A stretch of 64,000 nucleotides of DNA from positions 64,151,623 to 64,215,622 of the forward strand of contig NC_081861.1 of the NCBI RefSeq assembly GCF_963259705.1, read 5' to 3'. The stretch comes from Myotis daubentonii (lineage: Eukaryota > Chordata > Mammalia > Chiroptera > Vespertilionidae). A program made the translations under genes and the position numbers. Each line of letters opens with the position of its first letter. Positions within the stretch are counted from its first letter, which is position 1. Positions 56,150 through 64,000 of this stretch are shown here, piece by piece. A model generated the notes under the pieces. That model had not been told where the DNA came from. It saw only the letters and a program-made list of their open reading frames with translations, and did no database searches.

Positions 56150-56640
56150 TTTTTATTTTTCAGTTACAATTGACATAAAATATTATATTAGTTTCGGGTG
56201 TACAACATAGTGATTAGGCATTTATGAAGTAATCACCTCAATAAGTCAGATACCCATCTCACACACCATGCATAGTTACTACAGTATTATTGCCTACATT
56301 TCCTATATGTACTTTACATCCCCATGACTGTTTTTATAACTGGAAATTTCTACTTTTTTGGAGTGAGAGACAAGAAGGGAGAGGAAGAGAGAGAGAGAAA
56401 CATCTATGCAAGAGAAAAACATTGATCAGCTGCCTCCCCAGCCCACCCCAACCAGGGATTGAACCCACAACCCGGGCATGTGAGCTGGCCAGGAATGGAA
56501 CCAGAGACCACTCAGTGCAGGGAGGATGCTCCAACCAATTGAGCCACACTGGCCAGGCTACCAATTTGTCCTTCTTAATTTCTGCCCCTTTTTCACTCAG
56601 CCCCTCAACTGCTCTTCAATCCAATCTTTTATAAGGTCAG
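56150..56640 (-). mobile_element. Old L1 3' UTR (minus), split by SINE
   Basis: Plus-strand landmarks of a reversed mammalian L1 3' UTR: TTTCGGGTGTACAACATAGT (56192-56211), CATCCCCATGACTGTTTTTA (56318). The sequence resumes after the SINE at 56559. Confidence 0.8.
56354..56558 (-). mobile_element. Ves-type SINE
   Basis: Minus-strand head AGCCTGGCCAGTGTGGCTCA (from 56558 leftward), GA-rich tail at 56370-56400. Sits inside the L1 3' UTR. Confidence 0.9.
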
Positions 56641-56764
56641 AAAAATGGTCAGAAAAGAGATCATCTTCATCTTGGTCAACTTATAATGAAAGTGGGTTAT
56701 TCTAAGAATAAATAGAAAGGGAGAGACAAACAAAAGGTAGTCAAGTTTTAGGTTTTCACTAAGT

Positions 56765-56999
56765 CAGTGATGGCGAACCTATGACACGCGTGTCAGAGGT
56801 GACACGTGAACTCATTTTTTTGGTTGATTTTTCTTTGTTAAATGGCATTTAAATATATAAAATAAATATCAAAAATATAAGTCTTTGTTTTACTATGGTT
56901 GCAAATATAAAAAAATTTCTATATGTGACACGGCACCAGAGTTAAGTTAGGGTTTTTCAAAATGCTGATATGCCGAGCTCAAAAGGTTCGCCATCACTG
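56765..56999. mobile_element. hAT-type MITE, copy 2
   Basis: Ends CAGTGATGGCGAACC and GGTTCGCCATCACTG, perfect 15-bp inverted repeats, with a perfect 8-bp duplication CACTAAGT (56757-56764 and 57000-57007). Interior matches 8369-8587 in reverse complement. Confidence 0.96.
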
Positions 57000-57064
57000 C
57001 ACTAAGTGCATGTAGATTGCAATGAATAAGAAATAAAAGAAACAATTAAAAGAATGTAAGGCTG

Positions 57065-59308
57065 CCCTTTCCCCAGCTGCCAATAAGGTGCTTGGTTCTT
57101 CCGAGGAAGCTAAGGCCATGTTGGGGTGAGGCCCTCAATTCATCCGGCGACTAGCACCGCTCCCGGCAGCGCTCGCCCAGCACTCAGCCTCACCACGGCC
57201 TCAGTCTCAGAGCTCCCCTGCATCTACTCGGCCCTTATCCTGTGTGAGGATGAAGTGACGGAGGATAAGATCAATGCCCTCATTAAAGCACATACCATGT
57301 TCATGGATTGGTAGAATAAACATCATTAAAATGTCCATACTACCCAAAGCAATCTATAAATTCAATGCACTCCCCATTAAAATACCAATGGCATATTTCA
57401 CAGACCTAGAATGAACTCTCCAAATATTCATATGGAATAAAAAAAGACCCCGAATAGCTGCAGCGATCCTGAGAAAGAAGAACAAAGTAGGTGGGATCTC
57501 AACACCAGATATCAAGCTGTATTACAAAGCCACTGTTCTCAAAATTGCCTGGTACTGGCACAAGAACAGACATATAGATCAAGGGAATAGAATAGAGAAC
57601 CCAGAAATCGACCCGAACCAGTATGCTCAATTAATATTTGACAAAGGAAGCAAAAACATACAATGGAGTCAAGAAAGTCTTGTCAATAAATGGTGTTGGG
57701 AAAATTGGACAGATACATGCAAAAAAAAAAAAAAAAAGGAAACTAGACCACCAACTTACACCATACACAAAAATAAACTCAAAATGGATAAAGGACTTAA
57801 ATGTAAGATGGAAAACCATAAAAATACTAGAGGAATCCAAAGGCAACAAAGTCTCAGACATATGCCGAAGCAATTTCTTCACCGATACAGCTCCTAGGAC
57901 AATGGAAACTAAAGAGAAAATAAACAAATGGGACTACATCAAAATAAAAAGCTTCTGCACAGTAAAAGAAACCATCAACAAAACGACAAGAAACCCCACT
58001 GCATGGGAGAACATATTTGCCAATGTTATAACCTCTAAGGGTTTAATCTCCAACATTTATAGGGAACTCATACAACTTAACAAAAGGAAGATAAACAATC
58101 CAATAAAAAATGGGCAAAGGACCTAAATAGACACCTTTCAAAAGAGGACATTCAGAAAGCCAAGAGATATATGAAAACATGCTCAAAGTCACTAACCACC
58201 TGAGAGATGCAAATCAAAACAACAATGAGGTGCCATCTCACACCTGTCAGAATGGCTATCATCAACAAATCAACAAACGACAAGTGCTGGAGAGGATGTG
58301 GAGAAAAAGGAACACTTGTGCACTGCTGGTGGGACTGCAGACTGGTGCAGCCACTATGGAAGACAGTTTGGAGTTTCCTCAAAAAGTTAAAAATGGAACT
58401 CCCATTTGACCCAGTGATCCCACTTCTAGGAATATATCCCAGGAAACCAGAAACACCAATCAGAAAGGATATATGCATCCCTATGTTCATAGCAGCACAA
58501 TTTACCATAGCTAAGATTTGGAAACAGCCTAAATGCCCATCAAAGATGAATGGATTAGAAAACTGTGGTACATCTACACAATGGAATACTATGCTGCTGT
58601 AACAAAGAAGGAACTCTTACCATTTGCAACGGTATGGATGGAACTGGAGAGCATTATGCTAAGTGAAATAAGCCAGTCAATGAAAGAAAAATACCATACC
58701 ACATGCTCTTACTCATTTATGGATAATAAAGACTATTATAAACTGATGAACAAAAATAGATACAGAGGCAGAGCAGCATCAAACAGACTGTCAAACTGCA
58801 GCATGAGGGCCAGGGAGGGTTGGAGGGAGGGGTAAGAGATCAACCGAAGGACTTGTATGCATGCATATAAGCATAACCAATGGACACAAGACACTGGGGG
58901 GTAGAGGATGCCGGGGGAAGCTCAAGGGAGGAAAAAAAGGAGACATATGTACTATTCTTTGTAATATTTTAAACAATAAAACAATTTTTTTTAAAAAAAG
59001 CAACTGCTGTAAATTGTGAACCTTTCCGGCCAGGCTTGTTTGCAAAGGCTCTGGCCAATGTCAACATTGGGAGTCTCATCTGCAATGTAGGGGCTGGTGG
59101 ACCTGCCCCAGCAGCTAGTACTGCACCAGCAGGAGGTCCTGCCCCCTTCACCATTGCTGCCCCAGCTGAGGAGAAGAAAGTGGAAGCAAAGAAAGAAGCA
59201 TCTGAGGAATCTGATATGACATGGGCTTTGGTCTTTTTGACTAAACTAACCCTTTTGTAATGCATTCAATAAAAGCTGACTTCTGTAGCAAAAAAAAAAA
59301 AAAAAAAA
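57065..59308 (+). pseudogene. RPLP1: RPLP1 processed pseudogene, split by L1
   Basis: Retrocopy of mRNA for the acidic ribosomal stalk protein P1 (60S subunit, cytosol; recruits translation factors). Exon-free 5' UTR at 57065-57194, and the start codon is now ACG (57195-57197). Coding text to 57290 gives SVSELPCIYSALIL and [10 protein letters not shown]; a six-base deletion follows DEVT. After the L1 it resumes at 58997 with FAKALANVNIGSLICNVGAG, the Ala/Pro hinge and EEKKVEAKKE; the acidic C-terminal tail is frameshifted. AATAAA near 59267 and poly(A) at 59290-59308. Duplication GTAAGGCTG at 57056-57064 and 59309-59317. Non-functional. Confidence 0.97.
57291..58996 (+). mobile_element. 5'-truncated L1 inside RPLP1 retrocopy
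   Basis: 1.7 kb of L1 from the post-RT part of ORF2 (ATGTTCATGGATTGGTAGAA at 57297) to the 3' UTR (GGACTTGTATGCATGCATAT at 58847) and tail (CAATAAAACAATTTTTTTTA). ORF2 is broken into frames 57638-58126, 58207-58602 and 58533-58835 by indels, including an A17 run at 57720-57736. Target duplication AAAGCA (57285-57290 / 58997-59002). Confidence 0.96.
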
Positions 59309-59317
59309 GTAAGGCTG

Positions 59318-60375
59318 AAGCAAAAATCCAAAAACAACAAAACAACATATTTGAGTGTAATATATGTTGCATGAACAGACTTTACTACCAACAAAATGCT
59401 AAAAGCACTTGCAGGTAAAGAGTAGAATGTCAGAGGACCCAAATTTGATAAAAATTTGATATAATAGAGTAGTTACTTTGCCTGAGTTCTTGTTCTCTTT
59501 ATCACCATTTTTTTCTCATGAAATGTCTTCCTTGTAGTGGAGAAGCTGTGTTTTAATAAGATAGCCATGAGAACTTTTATAATTGAAACCAAAAGATTGA
59601 GCTCTATTTCATCAGATTGATATAAACCAGAAGCTCTTTAAAATGAAAAAGTAAAGGGAAAAGATTTCTCAGAATAAAAATAATTTAGAAATAAGTTCAA
59701 TATAAAAATGGATAAAAGGGGCAGAATTGCTTAAATGTCAGTTAGGATGAAAGTGGTACAGACAAAAGTGAGAGGAGGAAGACAGTGAAACTGAGCCATC
59801 CATATATGAAGCAAATGAAAGGAATGTGTATCACAATGTGCATTGATGCCCGTATAGTTCAAGTCATGTCAGCAATTCCCCGAATATCGTGATTTGCAAT
59901 GGGTTTTAGAACTTAAGTATACTGCATAGACTCTCTGTCTGCACAAAGGGGATTTTTATAGTTTACTCACAATTTAGGAAAAAATAATCAATTTGGTCCC
60001 TTGGGCTCTTTATACCACAGTTTCTACAGAAGCTGTAGTATATTTTCTGTATTGTTTTCCCCACTTGTTAAAAGACACACACAAAATATGATAAAGGTCA
60101 TCTGTGGAAAACCCACAGATAACATTGTAATCCCTTGTGAAAGCCTGAAAGCTTTCCCCTGAAGATCAGGAACAAGACATGGACATGCGTGCTTGCACCA
60201 CTGCTATGCAGCTTTGGATTGGAAGTCCTACCCAGAGCGATTAGTCCAACCCAAAGAAACAAAAGGGTCCAAAATTGGAAAAGAAGTAAAAATTATTTCT
60301 ATGGGTAGGTAACATAATCTTATATCTAGAAAACCCCAAGGACTCTACAAAAAGAAAATCCAACCCACTTTATCA
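59318..60375. other. Unassigned, with short L1 trace
   Basis: No gene. 60262-60355 (TTATATCTAGAAAACCCCAA, GACTCTACAAAAAGAAAATC) is a ~95-base L1 ORF2 fragment (+) just after the FADD-motif position. The rest is not recognised. Confidence 0.45.
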
Positions 60376-60840
60376 TGTTTTGAATTTTGTCCACCAAATA
60401 GATAGGTATAAGTTTCAGATACCCCCAGTACCACAGGATGTGACATTATTTGTGGGAAATAAGGCTACTGTAACTGTAATGATTAAGATGAGGTCATACC
60501 AAGGTAGGGTTGCCCTTTAATCCAATAAGACTGGTGTCCTTTAAGAAGAGGTGAAGAGACAGACACACAAAAGGGGAATGCCATGTGATGGTGAACACAT
60601 AGATTGGACACACATGTACAAGCTAAGGAATGCCAAAGATTGTCAGGACTGTAGAAATCTGGAAGAGACAAGGATGGACTCTCCCATAGAGCCTTTTGAG
60701 AGAGCATAGTCCAGCGAACAGCCTGGTTTCAGATTTCTAGACTCCTGAAGTATGAGAGAATGCATTTTGGTTGTTCTGAGCCATCCAGTTAGCGGTAATT
60801 TGTTATTGCAGACCTAAGAATCTAATACAGATCGTAGTAT
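60376..60840 (+). mobile_element. MaLR LTR (MST/MLT type)
   Basis: MaLR landmarks in order: TGTTTTGAATTTTGTCCACC, CCCCAGTACCACAGGATGTG (60424), TTTAATCCAATAAGACTGG (60515), TGTCCTTTAAGAAGAGGTG (60536), ATTTGTTATTGCAGACCTAA (60798). Ancient, non-autonomous relative of ERVL elements. Confidence 0.85.
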
Positions 60841-61830
60841 CAGGGAGTGAGGAGTTGCTGTAACATATGTGTAAGAACGTGGAGTTGGCTTTATTGAGTA
60901 ATGCGTAAAAACTGGAGGAAATTTGAGGTCCTTGATAGAAAAATCACTGATTGCCTTGATGGTTGGTAGAAATATGAACATTAAATGTACTTATGGTGAG
61001 TCCTTAGGTGGAAATGATAAACGTGGTTTTTGGGCACCAGAGGAGACATGATTCTTGTAATAAAGTGGTAGATTTTTGGCTGAATTATGTTCTATCTTTG
61101 GGAGGAAAGTGGAATTTGTAAGCAATGAGCTTAGATATTTAACCGATGAAGCACCGTGTGGAAGGTTCGACCTGGTTGCTCCTTGCTCCCTAAGATGAAG
61201 ATAAAATAAGGACTAAACTTAAACATAATGGCACCAGCCTGACAGTTTTGATTTAGAAGGTTCTCTGCTTACCCGGAGAGTGTGCTCTGGAAACCTAGCC
61301 AAGCGTGTGGCTGGACAACAACTTGCTGAGAGATTAGGCATGTGACTTAAGTTCAGTCAACCATCTCAGCAGAAGCCAGGGACAGAGATGGGGATATCTA
61401 GAAAGTATCTGTAGGGAACCATTTTGTCTAATGGCTTGGGTCTCTATAAATTGGGTGGGAGGCCAGCAAGTTTTTTGAAAAGGTTTTATCACCAAAAATG
61501 CTGCCAGCCTGGATTGAAAGGGACAGAGGAACAAAATGAAAGAAAAATGACTCTGAGGGCAGAGCCATGAGTGCAAAGGACAGAGCTTCTCAGCCCTTGA
61601 AATCTAACAGAATTTTTCCTGCTGGGTTTGGGCTTGCTTGGAACCTTTGGCCCATTTTTTCCTTCCTAGTTTTCCCTTTTGGAATGGGAGTGTCTATCCT
61701 ATGCTTGTCTCACCACTGCATTTTGGAAGTAGATAAATTGCTTTACAGGTTTACAGATGGAGAAGAATTTTGCCTCAGGCCATACCCAGAAGTTCACCCA
61801 TGACTGATTTAGACACATAGATGAGAATTT
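60841..61830 (+). mobile_element. MaLR internal sequence remnant
   Basis: Directly follows the LTR. The TTTTCCTGCTGGGTTTGGGC (61614), CATTTTGGAAGTAGATAAAT (61719) and GGTTTACAGATGG.. blocks match MaLR internal regions. No coding frame and no 3' LTR found before the L1 at 61990. Confidence 0.65.
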
Positions 61831-61943
61831 GAACTTCATCAAAATTAAAAAAACTTTTGTGAAAAGGGATATTATCATGGAAGTTAAAAGACAACCTACA
61901 AAATAAGAAAAAATGTTTCTAAATCATATATCTGATAAGTAGC

Positions 61944-61946
<3 letters not shown>

Positions 61947-61986
<40 letters not shown>
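61947..61986. repeat. (GA)n microsatellite
   Basis: About 20 GA units. Confidence 0.98.
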
Positions 61987-61988
<2 letters not shown>

Positions 61989-61989
61989 T

Positions 61990-63140
61990 CTTACAACCCT
62001 CGAATAAACAAACCAGTTTAAAAATGGGCAAAGGATTGAATATGCTAGAAACCACTGAATTGCACACTTTAAATTGTGAATTTATGCTATGTGAATTATA
62101 TCAATGAAGCCATTGTGTTTAAAAACAGGTTTAATTAGGTGAAATGAGTGGCTGTGATATGGGATTAGTCAGTGGATTCTTAGATAAGATATTTAAGTAT
62201 AAGCAATAGAATAAAAAATAGATAAATTGATCATAATCTAAAATTAAAATGTTTGTAAAAAGACACCATCAAGAAAATGAAAAGAATGGGACACAGAATG
62301 GGAGAAAGTGTTTGTAAATCATGTATTTGTAAAAACTCTAGAATATATAAAGAAATCTTGCAAATAAATGATAAAAAGACAAATAACCCAATTGAAAAAA
62401 ATGGACAAAGGATCTGAATAGACATGTCTCTATAGATATACAAATGGACAATAAGCACAAGAAAAGATGTTCAAAATAATTAGTAATCAGGAAATGCAAT
62501 CAATTTGAAATCCAAATCACAATGAGACCACACCACACCCACTAGAATGTTTATAATAAAAAAGAAAGACAGCAACAAGTGTTGATGAGGATGTGGATAC
62601 ATAGAAACCCTCATACATTGCTGGTGGGAATGTGAAATGGTATAACCACTGTGGAAAACAGTTTTTCAGTTCCTCAAAAAAGTAACATAGAAGTATTATT
62701 TGATCCAGCAATTTCCTTTCTAGGTATGTGAGTTGAAAGAGAAATGAAAACATATGTCCACACAAAAGTGTGCACATAAATGTTCATCGCAATATTACTC
62801 ATAATAGCTCCAAAAATGAATGAAGTAATAATACATGAAACAACATTGAAGACCCAGGAAACATTATGCTAACTGAAAGAAGCCAGTCACAAAGTTGCAC
62901 ATATTAAATGATTCCATTTATATGAAATGTCCAGAGTAGGCAACCTAGAAACAAATACTAGGTTGTTGACTGGGTGGTGTGAGGGAGTAGAGAGTGTCTG
63001 CTAAAAGGTATGGGGTTTCTTTTGGGGCAATGAACATATTCTCCAATTAGATTGTGGTGATAATTGCACAACTCTGTGAGTATACTAAAAACCACTGAAT
63101 TAAAAGCATTCAAATTATATGTAAACAAAACTTCTAAAAA
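61990..63140 (+). mobile_element. Old L1 ORF2 C terminus and 3' UTR
   Basis: Diverged L1 in plus orientation: AAAATGGGCAAAGGATTGAA (62021), GTTGATGAGGATGTGGATAC (62581), CATTGCTGGTGGGAATGTGA (62616), then 3' UTR landmarks GAAAGAAGCCAGTCACAAAG (62876) and AACCACTGAATTAAAAGCAT (63090). Partial internal duplication of the 3'-end phrase near 62046. Confidence 0.8.
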
Positions 63141-63286
63141 GCTGGACTGTGTTGATTTCAGAGGATGTTTATCAGTAATGAAGTCAAATTTGGGAATAAA
63201 ACATTCCAACTGAAGGCTAATAATTAGTGACAAAAACATTTATTCACTAAAATTAAAAATATAAAGCTAATAAGACCTGGAAAATA

Positions 63287-63352
63287 CAGGGCGTCCCCAA
63301 AATGTATACATACTTTAACAGCTGATAGCTCAATTTTGAAAATAAGATGTAT
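63287..63352. mobile_element. Mariner-like 5' end fragment
   Basis: CAGGGCGTCCCCAAAATGTA after TA (63285-63286), followed by CAGCTGATAGCTCAATTTTG, resembles a mariner terminal repeat. The rest of the element is missing or lies beyond the L1 and LTR that follow. Confidence 0.5.
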
Positions 63353-63592
63353 TTTTAAAATTTATCTTTATTGTTGAAAGTATTACAGATGTCCCCCTTT
63401 TTCCCCATTGACCCCCTCCACCCTTCACCTGCCCCCCTCAGGCCTTCACCACCCTATTGTCTGTGTCCATGGGCTATGCATATATGCATACAAGTTCCCT
63501 AGTTAATCTCTACCCCCCACTCCCACCCCACCTTCCCTCGAAATTCATCAGTCTGTTCCATGCTTCTATGTCTCTGGATCTATTTTGTTCAT
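63353..63592 (-). mobile_element. L1 3' UTR (minus), interrupted by LTR
   Basis: Reversed L1 3' UTR: TTTATTGTTGAAAGTATTAC (63368), the C-rich tract, TGCATATATGCATACAAGTT (63477), CAGTCTGTTCCATGCTTCTA (63550). It is cut at 63592 by an LTR; its continuation should lie beyond the window. Confidence 0.9.
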
Positions 63593-64000
63593 TGCTGGGG
63601 TCCAACCCCAGCAGGTCCAGGGGTCCCCAAAGGTGTGGACGGAGTCAGTGAAGAAGGAATGACATGGAGGCAGCGTTCAGGTGATCATCATAGCCAGGTT
63701 CTCTAGCCAGGTTCTAGCCAGGTTCTATCCAGGTTCTCTAGCAAGGATCTCTAGCCAGGATCTCCAGCCAGGATCTCCAGCCAAGTTCTGTCTAAGATCT
63801 CCAGCCAGGTTTTGTAGCCATGTTCTCTCGCTAGGTTCTCCAGCCAGGTTCTGTAGCTAGGTTCTTCTGCCATGTTCTGTCTAGGTTCTCCAGCCAATTT
63901 CTGTATCCATGTTCTCTTGCTAGGTTCTCCAGCCAGGTTCGGTCACCAGGTTCTGTAGCCAGGTTCTGTCTAGGTTCTCCAGCCAAGTTCTGTAGCCAGG
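63593..64000 (-). mobile_element. ERV2-like LTR copy 4, truncated by window end
   Basis: Starts TGCTGGGGTCCAACCCCAGC, matching copies 1 and 2 in orientation, then GGACGGAGTCAGTGAAGAAG. The repeat array (63690-64000) has at least 20 units, already longer than in the other copies, and continues past the window. Whether it is solo or part of a provirus cannot be seen. Confidence 0.85.
63690..64000. repeat. Longest copy of the LTR ~14-bp array
   Basis: AGCCAGGTTCT-type units with GGTTCT/TGTTCT/GATCTC variants repeat to the window edge. Confidence 0.88.

Noticed and set aside
63690..64000. Short regular repeats resembling a CRISPR array
   Set aside because: Units are imperfect, ~14 bases and contiguous without unique spacers, and they belong to an LTR in a mammalian genome.

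Overview
The window reads as nuclear DNA of a vespertilionid (evening) bat. It has many tRNA-derived Ves SINEs, many rolling-circle HeliBat elements (5' end TC..TATA(A/C)TAATAAAAGG, 3' hairpin GTGCAC..GTGCAC followed by CTAG, inserted between A and T), SPIN-type hAT elements, and a bat-type L1 whose 3' UTR carries the recurring phrase ACTTGTATGCAT..ATAACC. HeliBats are known as a vespertilionid hallmark. I find no intact host protein-coding gene and no cellular tRNA or rRNA gene. The window is intergenic or intronic and made mostly of mobile-element strata.

Layout. 0-18.8 kb: Ves SINEs, 5'-truncated L1s, three HeliBats joined end to end (4.6-6.2 kb), a Tigger element holding a SINE that itself holds a HeliBat plus a hAT MITE (6.9-9.0 kb), a pogo-like element split by an L1 with a GC-rich 3' appendage and by a HeliBat (11.8-14.5 kb), and an old plus-strand L1 broken by an LTR, two HeliBats and a tiny L1 (14.6-17.2 kb). 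18.8-22.8 kb: mostly unassigned sequence. 22.8-38.4 kb: old minus-strand L1s cut apart by a composite HeliBat, two SINEs, a younger minus-strand L1 (26.7-33.0 kb) and three solo LTRs with 6-bp target duplications. The younger L1 holds a 2.4-kb insertion containing a half-L1 (HAL1-like: ORF1 but no ORF2). 38.4-41.9 kb: an MLT1-like LTR, an ERV1-type solo LTR and a SINE. 42-56 kb: comparatively repeat-poor, with SPIN, mariner-type, MIR and MER5A-like short elements, the last being an almost perfect palindrome. 57.0-59.3 kb: an RPLP1 processed pseudogene split by an L1. 60.4-63.6 kb: a MaLR LTR with internal sequence, an old L1 and a mariner-like end. At 63.6 kb a fourth copy of the repeat-bearing LTR begins and runs off the window.

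The elements do not form a pathway. Their nesting gives an insertion order: old L1, then younger L1, then HAL1; old L1, then LTR; Tigger, then SINE, then HeliBat; RPLP1 retrocopy, then L1. The points most worth follow-up are the LTR family with an internal variable-number repeat array, the HAL1 insertion with an apparent 1.1-kb 5' passenger, the end-to-end HeliBats with a shared junction and a CCAAT/octamer/YY1-like motif cluster, the GC-rich passenger behind an L1, and the homogenised MER5A palindrome. Family names are from recognition of sequence features, not database searches, so subfamily names are left out where I am unsure.
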